Assembly (NCBI GenBank): GCA_030737875.1
Contig: CM060912.1
Location: 331,068,731-331,132,730 of the forward strand
DNA length: 64,000 nt
Source of the DNA: Allium sativum
Lineage: Eukaryota; Streptophyta; Magnoliopsida; Asparagales; Amaryllidaceae
Direction of reading: 5' to 3'
A program made the position numbers and the translations under genes. This document shows positions 10,886 to 21,560 of the stretch, one piece after another. Below the pieces are notes generated by a model. The model did no database searches and was not told the DNA's origin. It saw only the letters and a list, made by a program, of their open reading frames with translations. Every line of letters starts with the position of its first letter. Position 1 is the first letter of the stretch.

Positions 10886-11475
10886 TTAAGGATATATCCT
10901 TGATCTTTTTGTAGGAATCTTATGCATACTTGTTTCTATCTTTTTAGGTATATCCTCTAGGTCATATCTTCGATCCTTAGTTAGGTATAAACCTATGGTT
11001 GAAACATGTGTTTGAGACATGTTATGCTTGGTGGATGCATGTGTTTGCTAGTGGTTGCTCGTGGATGCATTTACACACATTAGGCACTAGATCGGCTCAG
11101 TCACCTTTTCATATTGCATATGGATCCAAGTGCATATGTTTGTATATGGATTAAAACTTGATGTGTTATCATATGGATGTTGCATATGGATGAATGAATA
11201 TGCACGCATATAGTATTTACTTGGCTAGGGATGCTTGCATACATATTGGATGCATGACACTCTCATAATTTTCATTAAGGAGGTCAACTGAATCAGTAGA
11301 CTGCCTGATTTTGCATTAGATAAGAACATATACACACACTATCCATATGAACATGAAAGCATTAGAAATATTTTTAAGGACAATGAATGCCTGTGATTGA
11401 ATGATTGAGTAGATGGATGATTGGAAGGTAGGACACATTCTTCCTAACTTGAAGATTTCGGGGACAGAATCCTTT

Positions 11476-11484
11476 GAGGGAGAA
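11476..11484 (+). promoter_or_regulatory. Polypurine tract (A2), shortened
   Basis: GAGGGAGAA before LTR 3, shorter than the A1 tract. The next bases read AGTAACACC, so the first T of the LTR is mutated. Confidence 0.75.
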
Positions 11485-11736
11485 AGTAACACCCCGTAAT
11501 TCTATAACATTAAGTTTCACAAATTAAAGAATAATTAATTTGAAAAAGAAGAATTAGGTAAAATGGGTTGCGCCATTACGTTCGACTCAGAATTCTGCTT
11601 GAGATAGAGTACGAGTTTGTGAAAATCGGACTCCATATGAAGGAGATATCTTTAAATTAAATATTGCAGCAAAACATGATAAAGAGGAATGAGAAAAGAA
11701 TAATGTTTAGCATTGTTATAAGGTTTGAAAGCAAAA

Positions 11737-11810
11737 GACTTAGTAGCTCATTTGGTTAGAACATGTGACTTGCATACAAGAGGTACAGAGTTCGATCCCC
11801 GCCAGCGCCA
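11737..11810 (+). pseudogene. tRNA-derived sequence with A-box and B-box
   Basis: About 74 nt with tRNA layout: A-box TAGCTCATTTGG (11744-11755; one mismatch to TRGCNNAGYNGG), anticodon-arm-like GACTTGCATACAAGAGG, B-box GAGTTCGATCC (11788-11798) and 3' end GCCAGCGCCA. The acceptor and T stems do not pair well, so this is a tRNA relic or tRNA-derived promoter and not a working tRNA. An alanine (UGC) or cysteine (GCA) origin is possible from the TTGCAT loop. Its B-box half is absent from LTR 2. Confidence 0.6.
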
Positions 11811-11903
11811 TATTTTTGTTTTAGGGGAATGGCTTAAAAGTGGCTTAGTGTGAACGCAGTTCAAAAAGTGGTTTAGTGTGAAAATGGTTAATTGGGAAAA
11901 TAG

Positions 11904-11972
11904 ATATACTATATATATATATATAGTATATATATAATATATATATATATACACACATATATATATATATGA
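11904..11972. repeat. TA-rich microsatellite tract
   Basis: Imperfect (TA)n with a CACACA interruption in LTR 3. Confidence 0.88.
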
Positions 11973-12493
11973 CGTGTACGCATCATGTGGCGTACGTTGC
12001 GCATTTTTGGTTGTCAAGGATTGTTTTTTTTACGTGGCCTTCTCTAATTGGATTTATGACAAATTAGAAGTAAGAAAGATTTATCCATGTATAAATAAAT
12101 ATTTATATATGGGTAGTTAATGTATACAGTAAAGGGAAAATATATATATTAAGTAGGTATTTATGTTCGGTTGATTGACAATAAATAATAAAAAATGAAA
12201 AGATGTACATTTGGTACATTAACATTAAAGTAGAAAGTTATTAATACAAATGCTGAGTCATTGCTGAGTCATTCCTGACCTATTGCCGAGTCACTGGGAT
12301 AACTCTATCTTGTCTAGATGGCCTTGATTGATTCTATGATGATCTAATGGCTCTAAAACACTCTCAGCACCTACAAAAGAATGCCTAGACCTAAGGTTTC
12401 TCCACACAAATTCTTTGAGCCGTCTACATGCTGTTTTTCTCTATTCTAAGCCTCCACCATTAAAATAAATCTTATTCTCCACTAAAAAAAGTT

Positions 12494-12661
12494 ATGGTTC
12501 TTCTTCAAATTGGATATTCAAATCAAGTTAAAGCTTCAAGAAGGGAAGCAGAGGCTAGTTCAATGGCTTCGAGCAATGTCATGCGAATCATAACAAATCA
12601 CCACAATGCTATCTTATTATCCTTTTCTAAAACCGATCAATGTAAGTCAGTTACTTTTTAG
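12494..12661 (+). CDS. Leader ORF of family A LTR (55 codons), second copy
   Basis: Same length, start and stop as the ORF at 6155 in LTR 2; differs at several residues but has no frameshift. Contains ASRREAEASS. No known domain; coding status uncertain. Confidence 0.3.
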   Translation: MVLLQIGYSNQVKASRREAEASSMASSNVMRIITNHHNAILLSFSKTDQCKSVTF

Positions 12662-13949
12662 ATTTGAACGCCTAGATCTATTTGTGACATGAAATCAAAT
12701 GGATATGAGAATATGCCTGATCCTTTCATTTGAATCTGTGTTTGTGCTTGCCTTTAGACCTAATTCAGGACTATTGTGATTAATTACCAAGGAGACTATG
12801 CCTATGCCTATGACTATGAACATAAGACTATGCCTATGACTATGAACATAAGACTATGCCTATGACTATGAACATAAGACTATTGCCTATGACTATGATT
12901 CATAGATTTGGGACTATTGCCTATGATTCAAGACTATTAGACTACTACCTATGACTATGATTGAGAAACTATCGTGGTTAGTCGTACATGACTATTGTGG
13001 TTAATTGCCTACAACTATTGTAGTTAGTGGCTTATGCCTATTCCCATTAACCTATTAAGTCGTACTTAAATCTGGCATTAAGTTGGGCCAAATCACCTAT
13101 GCCTATTCCCTTAAACATGATGGATCTCATATTTAGAGTGTAACTTGTCTAGTTTATTCCTATTTACTGTTATGTACATCGAACCTATTGGAACCATTAT
13201 TTTTGTATTTGGTTCATTCTTGCATGTCTATTCTTTTATGTCAATTCTCGTGCATATCCCCTATTCCTTTTGTTTGTTTCATTTCATGAGTACTCAGAAA
13301 CTTGTGAAATCATGTTATACGTACGATTACGGCTTGGGAATTTGGGTGTAGCTTAGTTAAGATAATTTGGCATAACAAATATGATTGCATAATCTGAATT
13401 GGCTATAATCGTAAATAATTTACATGCATATTAGACTTGGGCATAAATGGTAAAATTGTTAATTGGTCGCGAAGTATGTAATTGGATTGTAAACCAAGTT
13501 TTGGGCATAAACTGTAAACTAGAATATTAAATCTAGTTTTAACATGAATTGTAAGTTTGGATATTTAATCTAGATTGGAAGTAAAATATGAATAGGAACA
13601 TTAAATCTAGATTAGGCTTAACTATTGATTTGGAACGTCAAATATATGACATAGTGATTTTGGCATGACTATTATGGCGAGTTTGGGAAGGTGGGGTATA
13701 GCCTATTCTGATTAAAAACTTGAAATTACATGTAATTGTCATGTTTAGCATAATCATGGTTAGTGACACTTAATTTGGTATAATTTACATACCAAAAATT
13801 ATAAATATGATTACAGGGAAAGTGGGCCATAATAATAAATGTTGATAATGTACATTAAAAGGGCAATTATGGCATAAGTAAATTAGGACTAATTTACATA
13901 CAGAATTTGTCCTAAATGTGTGTACATTGTAGAAAATATGAAGAGGCCT

Positions 13950-14154
13950 AACCCGAGGTTAGATTGAGTTGTGGTGTAAAACTGCCCGGACCCGCCCGAC
14001 TGTCCAGTAACCACAACAATACCTATATAATGTGAGAGGTTAAGGCATTGATCCCAATAAGAACCCGAGGTTAGACTGTGTTGCGGTGTAACGCTGCCCG
14101 AAACAGACTGTCACATCCAGTGACCGCAACAATACCTGTCTAATGTGAGTGGTT
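13950..14154 (+). other. Tandem pair of structured ~92-nt elements (LTR 3)
   Basis: Copies at 13950-14041 and 14062-14154. Copy 1 has P3 GTTGTGGT/ACCACAAC and a damaged P2 (ATATAA). Copy 2 has P3 GTTGCGGT/ACCGCAAC and P2 TTAGAC/GTCTAA. Confidence 0.7.
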
Positions 14155-14194
14155 GGTGCTTTAATAAATGAATTAAAGCTAAGACAAGATTTGG

Positions 14195-14460
14195 TAGGGT
14201 TAAGTTAATTTTAGAACACTTAACCAATTTAACATGTTAATTAAACAAGTGTGTAAGGTTAATTAAATTTAGAACACTTAACCAATTTAACATGTTAATT
14301 AGACAAGTGGGTAAGGATAAGTAAATTTAGAATGCTTAACCATTATAACATGTTAATTAGACAAGTGGGTGAGGTTAAGTACATTTAGGACACTTAACCG
14401 ATATAACATGTTAGTTAAACAGACAGTAGGGTTAAGTTAACTAAGGTAACACTTAACCAA

Positions 14461-14491
<31 letters not shown>

Positions 14492-14875
14492 ACATGACGT
14501 ATGGTAGGGTTAAGTAACACAAGAGGATACACTTAACCAGCATAACATGATTTGTGGCAGGGTTAAGTTAATACAAGAGGGCAACACTTAACCATAGTAA
14601 CATGACAGGTTGATGGGTTAAGTTAACTTGAATTGGCTGATGACACTTAACCAATATAACATGGTAAACGGTTGGAGTTAAGTTAATATGAACACTTAAC
14701 CAACATAACATGACGAGTAGGAGGGTTAAGTACATATCGGGTTGGTGGGTAATATCAGTAAATATAGGCCCACACACTTAACCATTAAATATACGTGCTT
14801 GGATCTGTAGAACGGTTAAGTACACGTCAGGGTTGGTGGGTAATATCAGTAAATATAGGCCCATAAACTTAACCA
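14195..14875 (+). repeat. Hairpin array (LTR 3)
   Basis: About 11 GGTTAAGT/ACTTAACC units in the same order as LTR 1 and 2, with (TA)n at 14464-14491. Confidence 0.85.
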
Positions 14876-15579
14876 ATAGGAAACCCTAGTAACGGGGACC
14901 CATTTCAGTAGTAACCCACATAGATGTATCATGGTACCCTGAAACTAGGCAGGGTGGGGCACGTTACTGGGCTGATTATAAGCGATCAAAGCAACGGTGG
15001 TTGGTGCAGCAGTATAGGTTCTAACGGAGTGCGGGCGTGCACACACTCCGGAGCAGAAAAAGCAGGCACTGGGCATCAGTAGTATACACTATGCACTCTG
15101 GAGTTGTGTCGGGTCGCTACGATGGGACTTGGTACACCCCATGGTGGGAGCAGCATAGGTGTCTACAATCAAGTAGGGGCCGTATGACACATGTGAATAT
15201 GCGAGTAGGGAGCCGATTGATAGGGTAGTAAGGGTACATCGAACATATTCATGGCAATTGGGCTGATTGAGGTGGAATCCTCATAATCGATGTACACCTG
15301 AAGGCTACCATAATTGCGGGGATTGGGATCACGTTGTAATTATTATCATTGTATACAGATTACTAGTTGGGACACTAGTTAGGCGGTACAGAGACATAGA
15401 AATCCGAATAACAGGGTAGTGGCGAGACAGAGAAAGAGTAGAAGTGCATCCAGTTTATCTTGCCTTATCATATCTTATGCTTATCCTTTGTTGTCTTGTT
15501 ATCCTTAATATTATGGTTATGTCTTGTATCCATTTGATTCATGTCATGTTGTTTTTACATGTACACATGCTGAAAGTAA

Positions 15580-15795
15580 ATGAACTTACCAGGCTTTATG
15601 TCTGACTCTGTTTTCTTTCATCTTCTTTTCTTTCGTTCCCCCCAGGCAGTCAGGGAGGAAACACTTCTGCTTAGCTTGGATTCTTGTTGCTTCAAGATCA
15701 TCATGTGTTGCTTTGGACTCAGTCCCATTTCAGCTATGGCTTGCTTTGCTCTATTGGGGAATATTATTGTCATTTATGCTTCTTTATTTTATTAA
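15580..15795 (+). CDS. Hydrophobic U5 ORF of family A (71 codons), uncertain
   Basis: Open from an ATG at 15580 to a stop at 15793-15795, crossing the predicted acceptor. The product is rich in F, L, I and C (for example CFALLGNIIVIYASLFY). Homologous DNA in element C (30638-30895) and F (50666-50857; 61904-62101) is also open in similar hydrophobic frames. Possibly chance from a conserved T-rich U5 segment. Confidence 0.2.
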   Translation: MNLPGFMSDSVFFHLLFFRSPQAVREETLLLSLDSCCFKIIMCCFGLSPISAMACFALLGNIIVIYASLFY

Positions 15796-15977
15796 ACAAG
15801 ATAGACTTTGGTATTGTAAACAATCTTTGTACAAGCTGTTTTATAATAAAGTAAAGTTTCATTTTCTGCTGCTTTATTTGTCTCTCTTGTAATTGATCTG
15901 CATCTTTTACCCAAAGCGCTCCACCAAAGTTAAGGCATTCGCTTAGTGAGTGACCTTAACGGAGGCGGGGTGTTTCA

Positions 15978-17887
15978 CTTTACATCGCTATTATATAATT
16001 AAAAATTATATTTTTATTTCTACTTCATATATTTAACAATCGAATTTTTATCTCAAATCCATATACATAAAAATCGAATTTTTATTTCAAATCTGTATAC
16101 ATAAAAATCACAACTTTATACGCTATTCATATAGATAAAAATCATATTTTATTTCTACTTCATATACATAAAATTCGAAATTTTATCTCCCTAAAAATAA
16201 TTCCATAATATAACTACTTCATTCATGACATTCATACGATGCTACTTCATACATATATATATATATCGAATTTTTATTGTGTTGTCATAAATATAAAAAT
16301 CAATTTGTTTTACCTAACAAAAAATCAATCCTTTTTGTAGCTAAAAATCTTATTTTTGTATAACTAAAATTTTAATTTTTCGTGTTTGAAAATATAAACT
16401 TTTCTATTTTAAAAATATAACCTTTTCATATATAGAAATATAAATTTTTCATATAAAAACTGGTTTTTATCTCTTTAAAAATCAACCCTTTTTCCTATAT
16501 AAAAATCATATTTTTATATGATTAAAAACACTATTTTTATTTAATTAAAAACCCATCTTTGGTTTAAATAAAAAACCTACTTTGATTAAATAAATAAAAA
16601 TCGAAAGAAAACACTCATCGATGGAATCCAGCGTGGGGGGAGGAAGAATGGTGTCGGTGGTGGAGCAAGGGAGGGGGTGACGGACGTCAGAGATGGTCAG
16701 AGAATGCCTATAGGTGGCAGCGCCCATTCTAGTGGCGGCGGTGGTCTCGTTTGGTTTGGAAAGGTTTGGAGGGCACGGTTTTTCACAACGAAGGGGGGCG
16801 ATGGTGGGGATTGGAGGCGGAGGGGGCCGACGTTTGGAACTACGGCGGTGGTGGCTGTCGCGCGGTGGCGCGATGGGAAGGGGGCTAGGGCTGAACGAGA
16901 TTTGTCATTTTTTTTCATTTCGTTTTCAGCACGTTAACCAAATGAGAAAGGAAAGGGAGAATTTGAATAAATATATATTTTGATTATTAATTAATTCCAC
17001 AAACACTTGTTTATCCATTCAGACCCAAAATCAAAGCCAACGACTAACGCCCCTAGCTAAATACCCCCATTTTAAACACAATCGAATATGTTTCGTAATC
17101 CAATTCGGCTGTTACGATCAGTTTCCGCTATGATTAGTTTTCGCTAAATTTAAAATATAAATCATTATATTTTAAACTCAAACGCACATTTTAATTTACC
17201 GGAGCCACATACAGACTCCAAAAAATCCAGAAAAATAAATCTAGCTATGCTTTGACGATACGGTCCTAACAAAACTAATTTAGTCGAATTTGGAGACTGC
17301 TTGAAAAACGATCATTTTCCAGTCGACAAAATTCAAACTAAAATTGCCAAACACGTTTTCCTTTGCCACACTCACATATTAATTCCAAAAATTACGAATT
17401 TTGGAATCTAGCGATAATTTGATATCCTGGATCCAACAAAAGTGGTTTCATCGAAAACAGAGATCATTTGCAAAATCTCCATTTTTAAGGGCTACATTTT
17501 CATAGCGACTATTCTGAATTTTCAACTGGGCATAACCTTTTATTCCCGTTATGAAATTTGGATTTTTTAGATTCGTTGGAAAGATATTTCCAAATAGATT
17601 CAAATATTTTTTTGGTTTCACTAAAATCCAGTTTATTTTGAATCCTGTACATTCATTTGAAATTTGAAATCGAATTTTCAAACTACCGTGCCATTTCCGA
17701 TTCCTTTTATAATTAAAATAAATATTTATATTCCAATTTCGATTTATATAAATATATACATTCTAATTCTATTCAGAATAAATTTCTAATCATTATTATT
17801 TAAAATAAATCATTTTAAATATTCAAAATTCATTAAAATTGCTAAAATAAAAATTTTAAATTGGTTCTGATTTTCCGGGTTATTACA
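15978..17887 (-). repeat. 3' LTR of element B (partial; rest lies beyond element A)
   Basis: Homologous to 34070-35585, but with about 390 bp more AT-rich sequence in the part below 16470. It begins (minus strand) TGTAATAACCCGG at 17887. It contains a GC-rich block at 16620-16930 matching 34320-34640. Confidence 0.82.
16620..16935 (-). other. GC-rich, proline/serine-coding-like block (3' LTR of B)
   Basis: A sharp local GC island in a very AT-rich LTR. Both strands are open for 60-90 codons, a result of composition. On the minus strand the reading resembles the proline/serine-rich N-terminal parts of plant genes (motifs such as PPSPPFV). At its minus-strand 3' end the potential donor is ATGAGT, a mutated form of the GTGAGT seen in the other copy. 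Confidence 0.4.
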
Positions 17888-17900
17888 ATCTCCCACACTT
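17888..17900 (-). promoter_or_regulatory. Polypurine tract of element B
   Basis: Minus strand AAGTGTGGGAGAT immediately before TGTAATAACCC. Confidence 0.75.
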
Positions 17901-18849
17901 AAAATCTTTTCGTCCTCGAAAAGGAACGAAGCTGAAAGTTGTTTTACTAATCAACTCAACTTTCATTCTGGCTTTCATTCTTCAACTTTTCAATTTCTAA
18001 GAATTTCCAAATTCTTCAAAAATTTGGCTAACACCCAAAATTTTAAAAAATTTTCGCCATAACCTCCTTTGTATAGGGAGCACCAGGAAAATCCCCAAAC
18101 CACCACACAGGCCCTCTCATCTCAAAAAGAAAAAGCCAAGCTGCTAGCCAACCAGCTGATTTATTCCTCTTCTCTAGCCTCCTTGCTATGACCTGTTCAA
18201 TGTTATACATGTATATTCATGCAATCTCAAACAATTTTCGAGTCAGTTCAACATTTGATTCAATTTGGCTTAATGGTTCAAAATTTTAATTAATGAAACC
18301 AATTATCAAACAGCACAATCAGCAATCAATTAGTTGATTATCTTTTCAAATTCATAATTTATATATATATATATATATATATAAATCCATTTTTGAAGCC
18401 AAGTCACAACAATAGACCCTATCTAGTTTTGGTTCTCACACCAATCAACTGGAAATATATAGAAATTCCACTTTCAAAACTCGAACATAAATGCTGATGA
18501 TGCTATAGCGTCATCAGAACCATCTCTGGGTGACTAGAGTGTGATTATATATCTATCCACTATGTTTGAGGTTTCCTATACACGCTAGCTAAGCGTATAT
18601 GCAAAATCTCTATATACTTGATTGTCCAAATTCAATATAAAAATAATATTTAAATATGTGTAATAAGATTTAAATTTTCAAAACAAAATTTGGTTTTTCA
18701 TTTTAAATACACTACTCTTCACACTCGTTCTAGGATACTACTGATCCTATCTCTAACGAGTCATTCTCATTGGATATTACTAATCCAATCTCTGATGAAT
18801 TCTTTCGTTTGGTTCTAAAGTGTCTTGTTCTCGAGCTCTGTAAACCAAA

Positions 18850-18861
18850 GCTCTGATACCG
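18850..18861 (-). promoter_or_regulatory. Primer-binding site of element B, tRNA-iMet type
   Basis: Minus strand CGGTATCAGAGC, one mismatch from TGGTATCAGAGC, next to the end of the 5' LTR. The LTR end reads TTGTTATA here, consistent with a C-to-T change in TTACA. Confidence 0.85.
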
Positions 18862-19498
18862 CGCTATAACAACCCAAACTTCCTCGTAAAGGAAATCCCG
18901 AACATTTCATTGCTTATTAGAACAATTTACATCAGAGTACAAGAATATACAGAGTATGAATGAATATTACACATCAGAGATTAAAATACATTACATAGCA
19001 GCGGAAAATAATACAAAACACAACTGAAAGAGATAAATGGATATAGAGCTTTCTGAATATCATTCCAGCTGTAAACCAGGATCCTGTGAACATAAATCTG
19101 CAAAGCCAAAACTACTAGCTGCCCGTGTGGAAATAAGGGCACCCAGAGTTTAGGTTAAAACAATAAACTCCAAGTCAGCCATGTGACTGGTGTGAGAACT
19201 AAAACAGTTATTAAATCTTTACTTTAAAAATAAAGTAAATCAAGGGACCACGCCGTATAACACGGTACGGGTTTCCTCCCAAGAATACCAGTGCATGAAA
19301 CAAATAGCGCAATGTATTTTGGAAAAAATGAAGCTATTATAAGACTGAGGTCCCATCACACAATGCAATGCAAGCCGGAGGGTAGAGTTTTACCTTATAA
19401 TAGCCAAACATGCTTGGTACGTTTAAAACAAATCATTTTGACACTATTATAGTGTAAAGTGTATGAAAACAACTTCAAATATAAATGTATCAATCATA

Positions 19499-19530
19499 GA
19501 CGACGTAGTGCCCCATCCCACTATGTCGTC
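19499..19530 (-). other. 12-bp hairpin in element B LTR
   Basis: GACGACGTAGTG/CACTATGTCGTC with an 8-nt loop; one G-U pair if read as RNA. Further hairpins of the same LTR lie at 33647-33671 and 33858-33880. Confidence 0.6.
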
Positions 19531-20464
19531 GCTATACTAGGCACTACAAATAAAACCGAATGTTTGAGGATTAATTATTCCTGAACACATGTTTCCCGGT
19601 CCTATAGGACCTATCCATCGGCTCCGTAGAGACCGATATAACCGAGGAGCCTCGCATTTCAACAACCACAAAGGTAAAAATATATAAATGTCAGGGCTTG
19701 CAAAACGCTGACACCACCCATAGCTAAAAAGAAACGTCATGTCCTCCTTGGGTCCCTTATCCCGTTTTAAACTCATACCGAGGTGTGAGGCTCGCGAATT
19801 AATGCTATACACAAAGCTATGCTATATTAAAGTCGTGCTTTGATCATTAACCACAAGAATTTTCTTTCAACAAAAGCCTTGATCCATGCAACTCAGCATG
19901 CCACATAGGCAATTCATGCCATGCGACTGATGTCTGTCGATATATAACCTCTAATCTCGTACATCTCAGAGAAGGGCATTAAACAAGAGAATAAATTCTC
20001 CACTGCCAAACATATATATATACATATTTAATAGAAATCAATCAACACAGAATAAAATCCAATGTTAGATATACATCCATTTACAAGTTCGTTCTGGGTC
20101 TGAACGAAACCAGAGGCACCTTATTCCTCATCCTGTATGTTTAATACAGGAGAGAGGTCCTCGCATATCCAGTCGATCTCCAAGTACATCTGGACGATCA
20201 CCACTTATTACCTCGTCTTGGGTGTATAGCCCAATCAAGACATTAGTAATAATCCAAATGATGTGAAGACCTCCGCTCTTCAACCACCGTCTTCATCGTC
20301 GAATCAGTTATTCAGAACGGGTTTAAACTTGCCTTTCCGAATAACTCATGTATACAATAAACAAGTGTTATAAAAACATAACATACGCCTCATTCAAATT
20401 CAGAATATTCTTTTATTCAAATATTCATATCATTTGGGAAAGGTTCCTATTAATTTTATCAAAG

Positions 20465-20469
20465 ATAAA
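20465..20469. repeat. Target-site duplicate of element C (left), ATAAA
   Basis: Pairs with ATACA at 31077-31081 (4 of 5 identical). Confidence 0.65.
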
Positions 20470-20721
20470 TGTAACACCCCATATTTTTTGTGAATATTAA
20501 AAGTAAAGAATTAAAGAATACTTAATTTTTAGAAGAGTAATTAAGGGAAACAGGTTACGCCATTGCGTTCGTCTCGAAATTCTTCTTGAGGTAGAGTCCG
20601 AGTTTGCGTGAATCGACTCCGTATGAAGAAATTATGGAGATTAGAAGTTTCCAAGTTTAAACTAAAATAATAATTTAAAGTCACAAAAACAGTTTGAAAT
20701 TTGAAATTCGGCCATAACAGC

Positions 20722-20845
20722 TGAGCGGTAAATTTCCCGCTCAGGGGTGTCGACCCCCCTAGGAGGAGTCGACATAGGTGTCGACCCCCCTATAGGGGTG
20801 TTGACATAGGCGTCGACCCCCCTGTAGGGAGTCGACCCCTTTGAG
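20722..20845 (+). other. Hairpin plus GTCGAC-rich cluster upstream of TATA (5' LTR of C)
   Basis: GAGCGG/CCGCTC hairpin (20723-20742), then five GTCGAC words in about 100 bp within imperfect repeats of GTCGACCCCCCTA and AGGGGTGTYGACATAGG. GC-rich in an AT-rich LTR and about 190-300 bp upstream of the TATA box, so possibly an enhancer-like region. Confidence 0.5.
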
Positions 20846-21034
20846 ATCCAATTCCTGTGACGAATTTTTATATCCCTGAGCTGATGTGGCCTTCTCTGAA
20901 TGGCCTGATGACAAATTCTGAGGTATTAGGGCTTATGTGTCATGCTGTGGTTGGCTGGATGACACATCTCTTTGGTTTGGATGGCTCTGATTTCTGCTAG
21001 ACTAATCTAAAGGCTAGAATTAATCCTAGACATT

Positions 21035-21064
21035 TATATATACGTAGCTAAACCTAAACCCTAA
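21035..21064 (+). promoter_or_regulatory. TATA box and telo-box, 5' LTR of C
   Basis: TATATATA at 21035-21042 and AAACCCTAA at 21056-21064. The telo-box is a known plant promoter motif that sits near transcription starts. The same pair is in the 3' LTR at 28722-28729 and 28743-28751. Confidence 0.6.
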
Positions 21065-21364
21065 CCTCATAACCCTAAAACTATGGTGTCGTCATGCTGT
21101 TCATCTACAAGCTAGCCTAGCCTCCTTTTTCTTCTCCAAACTAGAAAATCAAATCCAAACTAGAAATCGATCAGAAGAACTTCAAATCAAAAATCTACAT
21201 CAAAGGATTAGCTTAACAAATTCAGATCTCAGAATACAAGATCCATCCTTTTTCTGTAAGTTCAGTTATTATTCCGATCTAAAGACCAAATATAAATCAT
21301 GACTATAATAATCGGATCTAGAAGTATGCCTAATTCTGATTCATGCCTATCCTTTTTGTTAACT

Positions 21365-21560
21365 GAATTGCCTATACCTATGAGATTATTGTGATTGATG
21401 TAATGACACCTATCATGCCTATGTGACTGTTGTGATTGACATAATGGAACCTACAATGCCTATGAGACTTTTGTGGTTTATATGATGGAACCTATCATGT
21501 TGCACATCGTATACCTATGAGACTATTGTGATTGATATAATGGGACTTATCATGTTGTAC
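21365..21560 (+). repeat. ~50-bp tandem repeat (5' LTR of C)
   Basis: Four imperfect units of the form CCTATGAGACTATTGTGATT...ATAATGGAACCTATCATG. The 3' LTR holds about five units (29055-29300). Confidence 0.75.

Larger units (their letters stand above)
9645..11484 (+). mobile_element. Internal region A2 (non-autonomous)
   Basis: This 1840-bp interior is a close copy of A1, with the same order: primer-binding site, gag-end scraps, protease scrap, deletion joint near 10755, chromodomain scrap, 3' untranslated part, polypurine tract. No intact gene. Differences from A1 are scattered substitutions and small indels. Confidence 0.85.
12642..15645 (+). other. Predicted LTR leader intron (LTR 3)
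   Basis: Donor CAAT|GTAAGTC at 12642. At the 3' end GTCTGACTC at about 15601 gives a branch-point-like CTGAC, then a pyrimidine tract, then CCCCCCAG|GC with AG at 15644-15645. Implied length about 3.0 kb. The acceptor is 332 bp before the LTR end. Confidence 0.48.
1..15977 (+). mobile_element. Element A: tandem LTR-internal-LTR-internal-LTR array, LARD-like chromovirus derivative
   Basis: Three copies of one long LTR (1-3225, cut by the window start; 5076-9644; 11485-15977) alternate with two short internal regions (3226-5075; 9645-11484). Each internal region begins with a tRNA-iMet primer-binding site and ends in a purine tract, so each LTR-internal-LTR unit is laid out as an element. Sharing of the middle LTR is the usual product of unequal recombination between LTRs. 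No complete gag or pol is present. Long LTRs with a short, coding-poor interior fit the LARD description (large retrotransposon derivatives). The right flank, CTTTACATCG at 15978, continues in an uninterrupted copy at 34070, which places the insertion inside the LTR of element B. The left target-site duplicate is outside the window. Confidence 0.88.
11485..15977 (+). repeat. LTR 3 of element A (4493 bp)
   Basis: Same module order as LTR 2 but with shorter TA tracts and a more complete tRNA-like sequence. It ends GGGGTGTTTCA at 15977, followed directly by element B sequence. The TG start is AG here. The predicted 3' splice site is intact (CCCCCCAG at 15638-15645). Confidence 0.9.
17888..18864 (-). 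mobile_element. Interior of element B (977 bp, non-coding)
   Basis: On the minus strand it runs from the primer-binding site to a 3' end reading TTTCGAGGACGAAAAG then AAGTGTGGGAGAT, the typical chromovirus 3' end and purine tract. No gag or pol words were recognised. A (TA)n tract (18359-18383) and a palindrome CTGATGA...TCATCAG (about 18493-18516) are the only structured parts. Confidence 0.72.
18865..20469 (-). repeat. 5' LTR of element B, U5-proximal part
   Basis: From the primer-binding site to the element C insertion. On the minus strand it contains CTCACACCAGTC...CCTAAACTCTGGGTGCC, also present near the end of the element D LTR (43150-43240), which shows that B and D are related families. 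It also contains a 12-bp hairpin at 19499-19530 and the possible acceptor GCTTTGCAG|ATT (AG at 19098-19099). No gene: the minus-strand open stretch 19537-19812 has no recognisable product. Confidence 0.78.

Noticed and set aside
11737..11810. Functional tRNA gene
   Set aside because: The acceptor stem does not pair and the T stem is mutated; kept only as a tRNA-derived relic.
16677..16983. Plus-strand ORFs in the GC-rich block (also 34327-34656)
   Set aside because: All six frames are fairly open because of GC composition; the element is on the minus strand and these frames are Gly/Arg-rich composition artefacts.
21049..21080. Interstitial telomere repeat
   Set aside because: Only two or three CCCTAA-like words, near a TATA box; better read as a telo-box than as telomeric DNA.
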